Assembly (NCBI GenBank): GCA_021229015.1
Contig: CM037787.1
Span: 41,534,629-41,598,628, forward strand
Direction of reading: 5' to 3'
Source: Solen grandis
Lineage: Eukaryota > Mollusca > Bivalvia > Adapedonta > Solenidae
Length of the DNA: 64,000 bases
Both the position numbers and the translations under genes were made by a program. Within the stretch, counting starts at the first letter, position 1, and each line of letters opens with the position of its first letter. The notes beneath the pieces are model-generated. The model made no database searches and was not told the origin of the DNA. It worked only from the letters and a program-made list of their open reading frames with translations. This document shows, piece after piece, positions 47,358 to 59,105 of this stretch.

Positions 47358-47461
47358 CAGGAGGGGCTCCACACGGGGTTGTGCAACTGTTGTTTATATT
47401 AAAAGGAGAAAAAAGCTTAAATCATATATATATTGTCATGCAATAAAACAGTTTCATTTTG

Positions 47462-47790
47462 TTTTCAGTTGGGTTTCGTGAGTTGCCGTGTCGTGGGGGA
47501 AAAGACAGGGTTTTTCACTGTGTAAAAAATTCTCGCCTTCGTCTCGAATATTACACCATGAAAAAAAAAACCCAACGGCACGGTAACAGAAAACTGAATG
47601 TAACTATTACTAAACCGAAAGTCTACAGGCGGGCCTAACAATATTAGCAGTCATTTTCTTCCATTATTTTTTTCATAATAACATTAACAAAAAACATGTT
47701 TTATCAGAAGTTTCCTAAGGGACCAATAAGAATTTGTAATAGTTACATTCCGATTTCATTTGAATATCGTAAGTGACCGTGTCGTGATAA
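47462..47790. repeat. Foldback-rich region
   Basis: gaatgtaactattac (47596-47610) and gtaatagttacattc (47736-47750) are perfect inverted repeats. The phrase gccgtgtcgtg recurs at about 47480 and, as gaccgtgtcgtg, at about 47778; its reverse (cggcacgg) is at 47575. Possibly a small unclassified element. Confidence 0.45.
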
Positions 47791-47878
47791 ATTTTAATTT
47801 GCATAGCTTCTGACTGGCCACAAATAGAATGACTTCTAAATTTGACCGAATACCCAAACAATAAAAACACTAATCAAA

Positions 47879-47978
47879 NNNNNNNNNNNNNNNNNNNNNN
47901 NNNNNNNNNNNNNNNNNNNNNNNNNNNNNNNNNNNNNNNNNNNNNNNNNNNNNNNNNNNNNNNNNNNNNNNNNNNNNN
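47879..47978. other. Assembly gap of 100 N
   Basis: Exactly 100 unknown bases; it removes the upstream part of the Ty3-like element. Confidence 0.98.
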
Positions 47979-47989
47979 TCTATGTTTGG

Positions 47990-48534
47990 AGTGAACTTTC
48001 TGGACAAATAGTTTACCATTCAAACTGCATACAGACGCTTCGTCTAAGGGTTTGGGAGCTGCTCTTTACCAACTCCAGGATGGTAAACAGGGCGTAGTTT
48101 CGTACGCTAGCAGATCGTTGAAGCCAAGTGAAAGGAATTACCCTGCACATAAACTCGAGAACTTAGCCCTCAAGTGGTCAGTTACTGAAAAGTTTCATGA
48201 CTACTTGTGTGGCGCTGTATTCGAGGTATTTACAAATAATAATCCCCTCACTTATGTCAACACGACTGCTAAGCTTGATGCCACAGGACAACGTTGGATG
48301 GCAGCCTTGAGCAATTACAACTTTACCATCAGTTATAGATCAGGGAAGTAGAATGCAGACGCCGATGGTTTATCACGAAGACCCAGCGATCAAAGTGAAA
48401 CAGTTTTAGCAGCAATGGCTACTGTTGTCAACGCTTCTTTGGAACAGGCACCACTTGCATTTATTGTAGTGGCGCCTGAATCACTGAAGGTAGTTGACTC
48501 ACCGGAAGAAGTTCCTAATGATTTATTAGCGTCA
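47990..48534 (+). pseudogene. Ty3-like RNase H domain with stop and lost catalytic residue
   Basis: 'TDASSKGLGAALYQ' carries the first catalytic Asp, and 'AHKLENLALKW' the Glu. The third acidic site reads 'FTNNNPLTY', with Asn where this family normally has Asp. A TAG at 48349-48351 interrupts the frame; beyond it the sequence continues in frame with 'NADADGLSRRP', so it is a simple nonsense change. RNase H normally removes the RNA template during reverse transcription. Confidence 0.85.
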
Positions 48535-48535
48535 C

Positions 48536-49825
48536 ATGCCCTCAGTTCTAAGGATTAGAGGACCCGCGCAGATGCAGGATCCAACCTTATCCCAGATACT
48601 TCAACATATGCACGATGGCACTAGGCCAAAAGCTCAGCGGACCCGGGACAAAAGTACGTGTATTGATAAGTACCTGAGAGAATGGGACAAGCTAGTTCTG
48701 AGGAATGGAGTTTTGTATCGTCACACTACTTGCACTGATCGACACTATCAGCTTCTTTTACCTGAAAAATTGAAGCATGGTATTTTCCAGGTGCTCCATG
48801 ACGACTTAGTTCATCCGGGAAGGGATAGAACAATATCTTTGTTTAGATCCCGATTCTTTTTTCCCGGCATGGATTCATTCGTACGAAACAAAGTAGCAAG
48901 TTGCTCAAGATGTATTCGCAGGAAGCCTCATGGATCAACTGCTTTTTTTTTACTTCCTCTTTTCCACTTGAATTCTTGTGTTTGGATTTCCTTAGTCTGG
49001 AGAGGTAGAAGGGAGGGAGGCTTTGAGCATATCCTGGTGGTCACAGACCATTTCACCAGGTATGCGCAGGCTTTCCCTACGACCAATCAAACTGCTAAAA
49101 CTACAGCTAGGGTTTTATTCGAGTTCATTGTTCATTATGGATTTCCTGCTAGAATCCATAGTGACCAAGGAGCTAACTTCGAATCATCCCTTATCAAGGA
49201 ACTATGTCAGCTTGTGGGAATGGTTAAGTCGCGAACCACTTCATACCATGCCATGGGAAATGGTATGGTTGATCGATTTAACCAGACGCTACTTAAGATG
49301 CTGGGTACCCTTGATGAAGAAAAGAAAGCCGACTGGAAATCCTATGTTGCCCCACTGGTCCATGCCTATAATGTTACGCCACACCCGAGTACTGGTTTCT
49401 CCCCTTATTTCCTTTTCTTTGGCAGGGAACCAAGGTTAGCCGTCGATGCTCTTCTTGGTCTGGGTGGTGATGACATTGCCACTAAGTCCAAGTACGAGTA
49501 TGTAAGGAGGCTGAGAGAGAGATTGTGCGTAGCATACAAGAAGGCCCAGGACACTGCTCTCCGGACAGCAAGTGCCAACAAAAAAACCTTTGATACTAAA
49601 GCTCGAGATGCAGCTGTCAAGCCTGGAGATCTGGTACTGGCCAGGAATGTGACACTACGGGGAAAGCAAAAGACTGCGGATAGATGGGAGCAAGAACCCT
49701 ACGTAGAAGTCGGCCAGCCCTTTTTGGATCAGCCTGTGTTTGATGTTCGAATGAACACTCCAAGAGCCAAGAAGGTTAGACGACTACACCGAATTTACTT
49801 TTGCCCCTTGAAAATTCTGTCGTGA
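48536..49825 (+). pseudogene. Ty3-like integrase, open but catalytically altered
   Basis: 429 open codons. A zinc-binding HHCC-type region includes 'HDDLVHPGR' and 'CSRCIRRK'. The core has 'VVTDHFTRYAQAFPT' and the second catalytic Asp in 'IHSDQGANFES'. The position of the catalytic Glu reads 'NGMVDRFNQ', Asp in place of Glu. The segment around the first catalytic Asp (about 48950-49015) is read out of frame: two compensating indels leave an unrelated stretch in the main frame, while the expected motif is visible in the next frame. Thus the frame is long but the enzyme should be dead. A basic C-terminal domain with 'KPGDLVLARN' follows; no chromodomain is seen. Confidence 0.88.
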
Positions 49826-50094
49826 CTGATGAGATTCCGCAGCGCAGATGTCACTCAGACGTTTCTGACATATCTTCGGAAGAAGAGCAGACATGTGTTC
49901 GTCCAAAAAGAAATACGCGACAGCCCGAGAGATTTGGATGTGTAGTATCACACTGATTAACTTTTAAATTTGTATGACCATTATTTTGTCGTGCTATCAG
50001 CTGTAATTGTTTTGTGAACACAATAAAGTATTTGGATTAGTAAGATTTTGATTCTTTTATTCTAATTAATGAATTGCTTATGGTCATATATATA

Positions 50095-51088
50095 CAGTCG
50101 AACCCCGGTTACTCCACCACCTCTCATTCAAATACCCGGCGTCATTCGAAATACTTCGTTGGTCCCGATCACTCTCCTTCTTATTTCTATATAAAAATAT
50201 CTGGGTTATTCGAATTTGTGCCATTCGAATACCTGGCCTCATCCGAAAAGTTTTTTTTTGGCCCGTGCCAATCAGTTCGTATGATTTTCGCACCCCCTTA
50301 TCCGAAGTCGCTGACGAGCATTAATTACCGGCGAAATTTTGGAAACAAATAATGGAAAGGCGCGAATGTCGATTAATTACCGAAATGAGTGGGAGACGAC
50401 CGCTTACAGTTTGCAAAAGCTGTTAATTGATTGGATGATTGTCAAGTATATCAATCATAAAGGTAATTAATGATTTAGATACCTGTGCAGTATTTCGGAT
50501 ACGCACGTAAAAGAAGATTTACACAAGTGTAACAAGCAGGCCACGATTACATCGTTTTTTAAATGAACATTTCGAGAATACGTTGATATCACGTTTATAC
50601 ACGTAGTTCTGACCTGATGAATGTTTATGCATATATTGATATATGCATTTGTTTTGTAACATTTATGCAGAAAAAGATCAATTTTGTCAATAAATATCAT
50701 TTATCTATTGCTGTTTTCAAGACGACGTTGATAGTGGATATATGTAGTCGCTTGTGATTTAGTCAGACCTGAAAAAAAATGTACATGTATACATGTATCT
50801 TGGTTATTAACGTATGCATTGATTGTCTTTTTATCGATATCTTTTATGCATAAAAAGATGGAAGTTGTAAAATAAAAGTTAATTAATCTATATTCGTTTT
50901 CATTTACGCTCCTAAATCGTAATAACATATTTTGATAAGAGTACATTATATATTACGTTCACTGCATGAAAAAGTGGGTGGGATGGGTTTTTGTTCCAAC
51001 GGTCGACGTGGTTTGGGTTATTCGAAACCATGTCTTACTCGAAATAAAACGCCGATCCCCGGGATTTCGAATAACCGGGGTTCGACTG
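50095..51088. mobile_element. Pogo/Tigger-like non-autonomous DNA transposon, 994 bp
   Basis: Perfect 17-bp terminal inverted repeats cagtcgaaccccggtta (50095-50111) and taaccggggttcgactg (51072-51088), flanked on both sides by TA. Sub-terminal sequence keeps repeating ttcgaat/attcgaa phrases. TIRs starting CAGTCGAACC with TA target sites are characteristic of Tc1/mariner pogo-type elements. No transposase frame is recognised. Confidence 0.85.
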
Positions 51089-51109
51089 TATATATATATA
51101 TATGCAACA

Positions 51110-52110
51110 TCATACCTGCGACCACCTGTATTAAACGACTTTTTTATTAAACGACCGTTATAAATACCTCCCGAACGTTTTTTACTAAATCAATTTATCC
51201 CATTAAGCGACTTTTTTATTATGCGACCAGCGACCACATAAACCAAGTACCAGCACGTAAGATTATGCACAAAATCAACTTTTTTGAGCGACCGTGTTTG
51301 ATTCCGTTGCTGATTATCGTGTACGCTGGAGCATATGTATATTCATCTTTAACATATCCGAACAAACAAACATTTATCCCGATATAAGTGCTCACCTGAA
51401 ACCAATTTGTTTTGACCACGCATGACTGCACCATGTGTAACTAAATTCTAAATATAGTTGTTCCTGGTTCCCGTTTCAACAGTAACTAAGCATTACACTG
51501 GTGAGACCATCCCTCAAAATTCCGAATGCTTCGGATTTTGGTAAAACAATATTTGGGAATAAGGTAAATTAATACTTCCGGATGCAATGCGTACCAGTAA
51601 TAATTCGTACCTATAAGTATGTACATTACGTCTTATGATACGCGACCAGAGCGCACGGTTGAAATAAATTAATTGGGGGTTTCTGGATTTATTTTAGACA
51701 GAGACTTAAAGAAAGCTCATTGCTAAATAATATTTATTCTTGAAATTGTCCGAATCCATCCATGAATTTGATGTCAAATGTTGTGTTTTTCAACGAACAC
51801 CAAATGCAAACCTCAGCCAAAGAACCAAGGTATTATTCTATCATAACAGCTAAAAAATCGAAAGATATGACAAAAATAACCATGTTGATGTTTATTGGTA
51901 TAAAACAACAAAACGTTTTGTAGTTTACATCGTATTAATGTTGTAATATAATATAACGTTATGATACAATTTAGCTTACAGTTTGTATATATATGACTAA
52001 TTTGCCTGGATTTCGAAATATATCTATTAAGAGACCATTTCATTAAGCGAGCACGTTTTTGCAGTCCCTTGAGCGGTCTCTTACATGTAATACAATGTCG
52101 ACTATATATA
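51110..52110. mobile_element. Possible second DNA element with tTAAGCGAC-type subterminal repeats
   Basis: attaaacgac, cattaagcgac and cattaagcgag phrases cluster near both ends (51130-51240, 52025-52080). The ends are not clearly inverted repeats of each other, so the call is weak. Confidence 0.35.
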
Positions 52111-52139
52111 TATATTCTTGACAATATGGGATGTTGGTA

Positions 52140-52240
52140 CAAAACCTAATTAAGTGGCGCAAATATTAAACCAATATATGTGGTTATATATATATATATA
52201 TATGTATGTATATATATATATACGCCACATAAATAGGTTT
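52140..52240. mobile_element. Short TIR element with AT-dinucleotide core, copy 1
   Basis: aaaacctaattaagtggcg at the left and cgccacataaataggtttt at the right are inverted, with an (AT)n core between. A second copy lies at 53144-53234. Confidence 0.75.
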
Positions 52241-53143
52241 TATAAAGTATTACATTTTAAACGCTTTGTTAAGAAATAATGTTCAAATAATAAAAAAAAC
52301 TATATCTTTCTAATATAGAATTACATTTAAATGATGTTATATTCTTGCAATGTCAACACAGTAATGAAAATATTGCGAGATGTTAACCAAAAATATGCAA
52401 ATACATTTTGTATCTAGTTTTAATCCTAAATTTATGCAAAAACATAAGACAATACAATGTACACGATTTCTTTTTCTTCAATATTGCTGAAATGAATAAT
52501 GATGCAAGCTCAATATTGCACTCAGTGATTTACATTTGTGATAAATATTACTCTCAAATATTTATTTGAATATGTTGGGCATATATATATATTTTCTGCG
52601 AATATATATCTTTCGCCCCGCAATTCGGTAAATGCGTTGTGTGATTTCTGGCTTAATTTATAGGTTATGTTTGATTTTGATCAGAAATATAGGTTAAATC
52701 CAAGGTCAGATATAACAAGTGTACTCCACAGACTTTTAATAAATGACATTTATGCAACAGTAATTATTTCATGTTCTCTCATATTGTGACTATGAACGCT
52801 TTCTTTTGTTACACGCTGATAGACCTTGTTTTTTCATAGACGGTGCAAACTGATACTCAATTAAATGAATATCCATGAGACAGATGCAAGGTTTAGCAGG
52901 TGACCACGCTTCACCAGAAGCAATCATAGATGACAAAGTTAATGTCCAAAAATATCGAGAAACATATCAAACAGCAGTTGACAATACCATTCAAAAAGTA
53001 TTATATATCAGCTCACCTGCATTTATCCAAATTTCATTTAACACAAACATTAACAACACACACTAAACATTAAATTGTGGACAATTTAATTCTTGTCAAG
53101 GATCATATGATGAGCGATATAATGCTGTCTTGCAAGATCGCAC
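52241..53143. other. Intergenic, no gene seen
   Basis: AT-rich; nothing recognised. Confidence 0.4.
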
Positions 53144-53234
53144 AAAACCTAAATAAGTGGTGCGGTCATATCAAACCAATATATGTGTTGGTATATATAT
53201 ATATATGTGATATATATACGCCACACAAATAGGT
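53144..53234. mobile_element. Short TIR element with AT-dinucleotide core, copy 2
   Basis: aaaacctaaataagtgg at the left and cgccacacaaataggt at the right, with a shorter (AT)n core than copy 1. Confidence 0.75.
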
Positions 53235-53619
53235 CCGCAATTTCGAAAAAGGCAACGGCTCTTTTGCAAATCCAAGATTTGAACCATTGACGTCAAATTT
53301 CAAATACATATAACATCGCTTCCAGATGAGTTAGAAAGCTGATATTTGGATTGAATATTAGTCTTCAATAGTTTCAGTCTGTGAGAATGAACGGCATATG
53401 ACGTCATAAGGTCAAAAAGAGAGTTTTATATATACGCCTTAATCTCTTTATGTTGCAAAGGTCCCAGGACCATGAAATTTTTATGGCATATACTTCAGAT
53501 ACTGGAATTTCTAATTCCAATGATAATCTTAAGCCTATAGAAACCTAGTTAATATAAACATTTCGTACAATATGTACGACCAAATACAAAAGGACTTGGT
53601 AAAAACGATTATTCAGAAA

Positions 53620-53845
53620 TTCTTATTTTCCATGTAACTTTCTTAAATGTCCTTTTTCAAAAACCTAGGTACCGTTAGAGGTGTTTTACAATTTCTTACA
53701 TTTCTTTTGCTTTATGTTTTGTATCTTTCACGACTTTTGAGGTATAGAAGGCCAAACCTCAACAAAACGGCGAAAAGATGTTTATGTTAATTCTTTTCGA
53801 CCGACAACTTTGTAATTAATGGGGTGATCATCAAAATATGCAGAG
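53620..53845 (+). repeat. Dispersed repeat, copy 1
   Basis: Matches 60300-60510 in the same orientation: shared phrases include ttcttaaatgtcctttttca, aaaacctaggtaccgttaga, gacttttgaggtatagaagg and ttgtaattaatgggg. Confidence 0.85.
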
Positions 53846-54398
53846 AGAGTACAGTTTTTTTTCTACCGATCATCTGTGAATGAGCTGCTTTAACTTTGGT
53901 ATCTTTGTTCTATATTATCCAAAGGTCTTAATAACTGCAGGATTTGTTGTTCTCTTATTCAAAAAAAGCTCCTAAACCATTCATCTGCCTATTAACCTCT
54001 CTATTTAAGTTAAGGAAGTGATTTTTTTGTTTTTGTAGGAATGAACTGTATTTACAAACAGAAGCTGGCTAACTCAGTGTTTTGTTGATTTTGTCCTGCC
54101 TTTTAATACCGAACGTTTATTTTTGTTACTCACATTTTCTTCTTACTTACGCCAATTAAAAAGAAAATGTTTATTTTACCTTTACAGTAACACGATATTG
54201 ATAATAGTTGTAATTGATAAACACTGTCATTTTGATATGTTTATATCCGTATGAGGCCACATGGTACCTTGAATTCACATTGAGTCACATCCACGAACAT
54301 GGTAACATTCTTTACGTCCTGATTTGTGGTCCCCCTGTCAAGCATGAATCTTTAGTTTTGCCTTCAATAAACATTATATGTAGTGTACATCCGTCTCA
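53846..54398. other. Intergenic, no gene seen
   Basis: Nothing recognised beyond the dispersed phrase at 53865-53895. Confidence 0.4.
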
Positions 54399-54408
54399 CT
54401 CCGGGTAG

Positions 54409-54718
54409 TTTGTTTGTTGGGTTAAACGTCCCACCGACAGTGTTTCAGTCATTTGGAGACGATGTCTACTTGAGACAGATATAGTGCTGCCACACTGCAG
54501 TATTACGCCGTAGACATGTGGCATGATACCACACCAAGTCACATTATCCTGACACCGAGACAACCAGTCCTGCAACTACCCTTATATACTGAGCGCCAAG
54601 CAAGGAAGATATAACAGTACCACTTTTACGACGTTGGTATTTCGCGGCCGGGGATCGAACCCACGACCTCACACGCCTGAGGCGGACGCTCTAATCACTC
54701 GGCCACCGGGGACGGTCG
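54409..54718 (-). mobile_element. Full-length SINE, first family, with 10-bp target duplication
   Basis: Minus orientation, 310 bp, same plan as 22018-22330: tail (aacaaac), body and a tRNA-like head with A- and B-boxes. Flanked by ctccgggtag at 54399-54408 and 54719-54728. Confidence 0.9.
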
Positions 54719-54814
54719 CTCCGGGTAGAAGTGAATGGGTATGCATCAGAAAGCTGGTATATTATACAAGGTACATATATAGATATCTCTCTTGCATGAG
54801 GCTCAACATAGTGG

Positions 54815-54975
54815 TAGTATCAGGACTGGTTGGCCAAGTGTCAGGATAATGTGACTGGGTATGGTCACTTGTGTGGTACTCACTTGACTACAGCGTAATA
54901 TATATGTAGATAATATCCACAAAGGACTGAAATACTGTCGGTGGGCCGTTAAACCTAGGGTAACAAAACAAAAAA
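54815..54975 (+). mobile_element. SINE 3' part, first family
   Basis: Begins atcaggactggttggccaag and ends with ggactgaaatactgtcggtg and an A-rich tail. The head is missing. Confidence 0.75.
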
Positions 54976-55918
54976 AAGATAAACGTCATAGAGATGTCGG
55001 AAGTTGTTGAATTGGGCGATAGGGGTGGGTTTTGGAGACGATGTCTTTTACCAATATAAGAATGGGTCTAGGGCGTTCCTCTGGGATTTTTATATTTCTG
55101 AATATTTGTTTAAAAATGAAAGGTTTGGGAGTTTCAATAATGACCTTTAAAAATACTAGATAAAACTTTGCTGGCCTTATAGCATTACCACACATAAAAG
55201 CATTTTCGTTTGTTTAATATTATAATATTTACGAACATATCACATTGGTGTCGAAAAGTAGTCCCCTAAAAATTTTAAACCTCAGGTATGTCATGATGAG
55301 TCTCAGGTATACCATGTCAACGTGTCCTATCCGTACTTTATGTGTGACATGTTTCGCAAATTAAAATATGATTACGAATATTTTGCACGTTTCAGTGATC
55401 AACTTTTCGTAGAATAATGTTTATGTGTAATTCGGTAGCCTTTCCCTCAGTTTTGGTTATTTTTAGACATCCAAGGTCAATTGTCTGATAAACCCCATAC
55501 CTGCATAATATGCACAGGATGTGTCCTCGGTTTGATTAATTTAGTAATCTACTTGTACAATTTACAGTTTTGTAAAAAAAACAACAACAAAAAAAACCCA
55601 TCAGTATCTGTCGTTTTCTAATTAAGAGGGAAAAGTATAAGGTAGAGGAAGATAAATGAGATCGATATAAAAGGGTAAAGAAATAAGAAAGAAAAGGCAA
55701 GAAAAGGTTGATATAAATTCTGAATATCATACTGTATGTCAATCTGAAATGGAATTTGTTTAATTGCGATGCAAGAAAGAAATAGAGAATAAGAGAGCGA
55801 CAGGGGAGGGTCACAGAGAAAAGGAAAAGGACAAGGGAAAGACACATTGACAGATGAAAACAGACAAATGAAAAGATAGAGAGAAAGAGAAGGAGGATAC
55901 ATCAGCATAAATACAGCG
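54976..55918. other. Intergenic, no gene seen
   Basis: A purine-rich stretch at 55620-55900 (gagagaaagagaagg-like) creates long open frames on the minus strand with low-complexity S/F/L content; these are not genes. Confidence 0.45.
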
Positions 55919-56090
55919 TAGTACAAGAACTGTTTGGCCCGGTGTCAGGATATTATGTCTGTGTGGTATGTTGTCACATGTATACGCCACGTGCATCATG
56001 TAGGCAGTGAGCCACTACTTTTCCTGTCTCATAGAGAGAAAATCACCAAATGATTGCAATACTGTCGTTGGGACGTTAAACCTAACATGC
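55919..56090 (+). mobile_element. SINE 3' part, first family
   Basis: Phrases actgtttggcccggtgtcag and ccaaatgattgcaatactgt, ending gggacgttaaacctaac. Confidence 0.75.
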
Positions 56091-57199
56091 ATGTTTTATT
56101 ACCAACATAGGGAGAGGTATGTCTCATACGTCTTTAGGGAATACGTATTACAACGACCATTACTTTGCGCCATAAAGGGTCTTGAAATATGTTCGACCCA
56201 TTCCGACATATCTTCAGAAAACACCAAAGGGACACGTAGTCCAGTGTAATGAAATCGTTCCGATGCCGCATCAAACACGGATTGCGTGGGTGAAAACCAG
56301 TCATCCTAGTTACTAGAATACATGATAATACTATATACTAGTTGTCTTACTATATACATTATGGTGAGAGAAATACAAGGACGTAGGTAGGACGTTCTGG
56401 ATGTTACACACTTTCTGGCCGGGGGTCCAGGTGCCACCTGGGATCCTTTTAGGCACAGGGTGTTTAATCTAGGTATATTATCCAGCTGTCGATCAATCTT
56501 GAAAAACGGCCCTTATTTGAATTGCAAGTATGAATTAAATCGGGTTTTGCTAATCAAAATCCACACTACAGAATCTTGATCTTTTCTATATTTGGAAAAC
56601 GAAAGTAAGGATGCACAACTAAAGCGTAGTTTATACCTTCTGTGAAAATTACAAGAAAATCCATTTACAAATAAATTCTGCAGAGCGCGAACAAACGTTA
56701 TACCTGACGTCAAATTTGGCGTCATATGACGTCATATGAATTTGATAATCATTACATTCGAAAAGACATGATTTGAAATATTTGCCATAAAATTTTAATC
56801 ATACTGGGCCATTGGCAATTACATTTTCCGAAAATGCTTAAAATTAAGTAAAATTGGGAGAAGGATATTTTCCGAAAATGCTTTACTAGTAACTTACAGT
56901 GTAGCAATACCACGTGACCGTGACGTCACTAAAGCCATCAAAACCAAGACACAACTGTCAACAATTAGCTCCGCTTCAACATAGAAAATTACCCGTAAGT
57001 ATTTCGTTTCTTCATCGATTTCGATGGGACAAGTGTCAGTCTAAGGGAAAAAATATAAGCTATCCGCGAAATACTGAATCTCCATTAGCAGATAAAAAAT
57101 AAGCCGTTTTTTTAAACACTCAATCAAAACTCGAAATCTAAACCAACTTTATCTATTTATCAATGGACAGATGCCTTTTTGATATACATGGCTATTTAC
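56091..57199. other. Intergenic or decayed 5' part of the DIRS-like element
   Basis: No recognised protein. ttttccgaaaatgct occurs twice (56825, 56868). Part of this stretch could be the element's leader or gag, but it cannot be shown. Confidence 0.35.
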
Positions 57200-57372
57200 A
57201 TCGAAAAGTTTTCTGAGCAAGCTGCTCATTTGTTAAAATACTTCAAAATGTTCGTCAGTTAAAGGAAAATACAAATCTTTCCCGGCAAAAGCCTGTGGAA
57301 GAATTGCGCTTGAAGGCAGCAGCCACTGCATTCCAAGCACAACATTTTCCATTTCGGAAACACAACAAAAAA

Positions 57373-57480
57373 TTCCGATTTTGTTTTGACTTCAACAACT
57401 GAGAAAAATGCACACGACACCCATGCCCTTTCTCAAATCTGTGCCAAAATTGCAAAACAAACCCATCCAAAAGCAACATG
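57373..57480 (+). pseudogene. DIRS-like gag zinc-finger remnant
   Basis: The frame reads 'FRFCFDFNN', a TGA stop at 57400-57402, then 'EKCTRHPCPFSNLCQNC'. The C...C...C..C spacing and FDFN lead-in match DIRS gag C-termini. The stop breaks it. Confidence 0.6.
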
Positions 57481-58585
57481 CAGAATCAATAGACAAAAAC
57501 CTAGTTCTGGCCAACAGAATACAAGAAATGCAGTCCGCACATCTTCCAACTCTAGTAATCAGAAATAAATTAAATGAATTATTGGAGGGATACGACGAGA
57601 AGAAAACTGCCTTCTTGATTAAAGGCTTCACAAATGGTTTCGATTTAGGTTGCATGAATTATGTTCCTACTCTTAGGATTTCAAAAAATCACAAATCAGC
57701 TCTAGAAAACCTGGGGTTTATTCATGCCTACCTTTAGGAAGGATTGAGCAAAGGCAGGATTGCAGGCCCTTTTGATCTCCCTCCTTTCGAAGATTTTGTT
57801 GCTTGACCTTTAGGTCTTGTTCCAAAAGCAAACACAAATTCCGTATAATCCATGACCTATCTTTCCCAAAGGCTGAATCTGTCAACTCACACATTCCACC
57901 AGAAAATTCATCAGTTCAGTATGATTCAATTGATCACATAGTCACACTGGTTAATACATTTGGGAAAGGTTGTCTAATGGCAAAAACTGACATGGAGGAT
58001 TCATTTAGGATTATTCCTATCAATCCTTCAAACTATTATTTGCTAAGATTTAACTGGGAAAAGAAATTCTATTATGACAAGTGTTTGCCGATGGGAGCTA
58101 GCAGTAGCTGCTAGATTTTCGAAACTTTTAGTACGGCCCTTCAGTGGATTATGGAGACATCTTTTAATGCGGCTGGCATGTCACATTTTAGACGATTTTT
58201 TCTTTGTAGGACCACCAAATTCAAATAAATGCGGCGAAGACTTAGCACGATTTCTCTTTGTTTGCGAATGATAGGTGTTCCTATTAAAATGCAGAAAACT
58301 GCAGCTCCAAAAACTGTAATTATCATTTATGGTAATGAAGTTGATTCTCAGGCTTTAGAGTGCCGCCTTCCTTTGCAAAAGATAAATAAAATAAAGGATA
58401 GATTGACTGAATTCAAAATTCGCAAAAAAGTCTCTTTACAAGACCTACAATCACTCATTGGTCTTCTCAACTTTGCTTGTTCAGTAGTTGTACCAGGCAG
58501 GGCTTTCCTGCGTAGGCTAATTAATCTTATTTGCGGGATACATAATCCAAAATATTTCATAAGGAAGCAAGGGCAGACCTGAGTA
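57408..58585 (+). pseudogene. DIRS-like reverse transcriptase, broken
   Basis: An N-terminal part runs from 57408 to a TAG at 57735-57737, and the same frame continues beyond the stop. After a further in-frame TGA at about 57806 and a frame change, 57803-58114 carries motif A 'AKTDMEDSFRIIPI' and motif B 'LPMGASSSC'. Motif C 'HILDDFFFVGPP' follows at about 58178-58215 in another frame. 58229-58582 carries the thumb-like 'LPLQKINKIKDRL'. Copies RNA into DNA in active relatives. Confidence 0.85.
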
Positions 58586-59103
58586 TGTGGGCCAGTTTTA
58601 TTGACAATTTTAATGGGAAGTCGGTATTCTTAGACCAGCAGTGGTCTTCTTCAGATCATTTTAATCTTTTCACTGATGCTTCAGGCTTAGTAGGCTTTGC
58701 TGCTGTCTTGAGATCTGACTGGTTTGCTGGAAAATGGACTCCTTCATGACAGATTTCAATTTGTATTAAATAATTCTTCCCCTTTGTGTTAGCTTAAGAA
58801 TTGTAGGCAGCCCGTTTTAGATATAGAAAAGTTCTATTATTATCAGACAATATGGCAGTGGTTGAGGTAATAAATAAGAAATTATCCAAAGATAAAACCT
58901 TAATGAAATTAATACGTCGACTTGTTTTGCTTTCTTTGCAATTTAACATTCACATAAGGGCGAAGCATGTGCCAGGTACACATAATATCCTGGCTGACAG
59001 ATTATCACGTTTCAACTTTCAGGAAGCATTCTCAGTAGCACCACAATTGAACAGTCAGCCAACCGTCATTCCAAACCGCATTTTCAGAATTAAACTCCAA
59101 TAG
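58586..59103 (+). pseudogene. DIRS-like RNase H, broken
   Basis: 'FTDASGLVGFAAVL' (about 58669-58710) holds the first catalytic Asp; a TGA follows at 58747-58749. 'LLSDNMAVVEVIN' (58836-58875) holds another catalytic Asp, and the domain closes with 'HVPGTHNILADRLSRF' (58966-59013). Removes RNA from the RNA-DNA hybrid in active elements. Confidence 0.85.
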
Positions 59104-59105
59104 CT

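Larger units (their letters stand above)
47979..49965 (+). mobile_element. Ty3-like (Metaviridae-type) retrotransposon pol remnant
   Basis: Contains the RNase H end of reverse transcriptase, a spacer and an integrase, with a short acidic/basic tail frame continuing to about 49960 after the stop at 49825 ('EEEQTCVRPKRNTRQPERFG'). gag, protease, reverse transcriptase and 5' LTR would lie in or before the gap. No 3' LTR could be recognised by eye between 49965 and 50094. Confidence 0.85.

Noticed and set aside
51110..52110. Second pogo-like element with matching ends
   Set aside because: Ends share composition but are not convincing inverted repeats; kept only as a weak feature.
55536..55999. 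Long minus-strand frames rich in Ser, Leu and Phe
   Set aside because: They are the complement of a purine-rich low-complexity tract.
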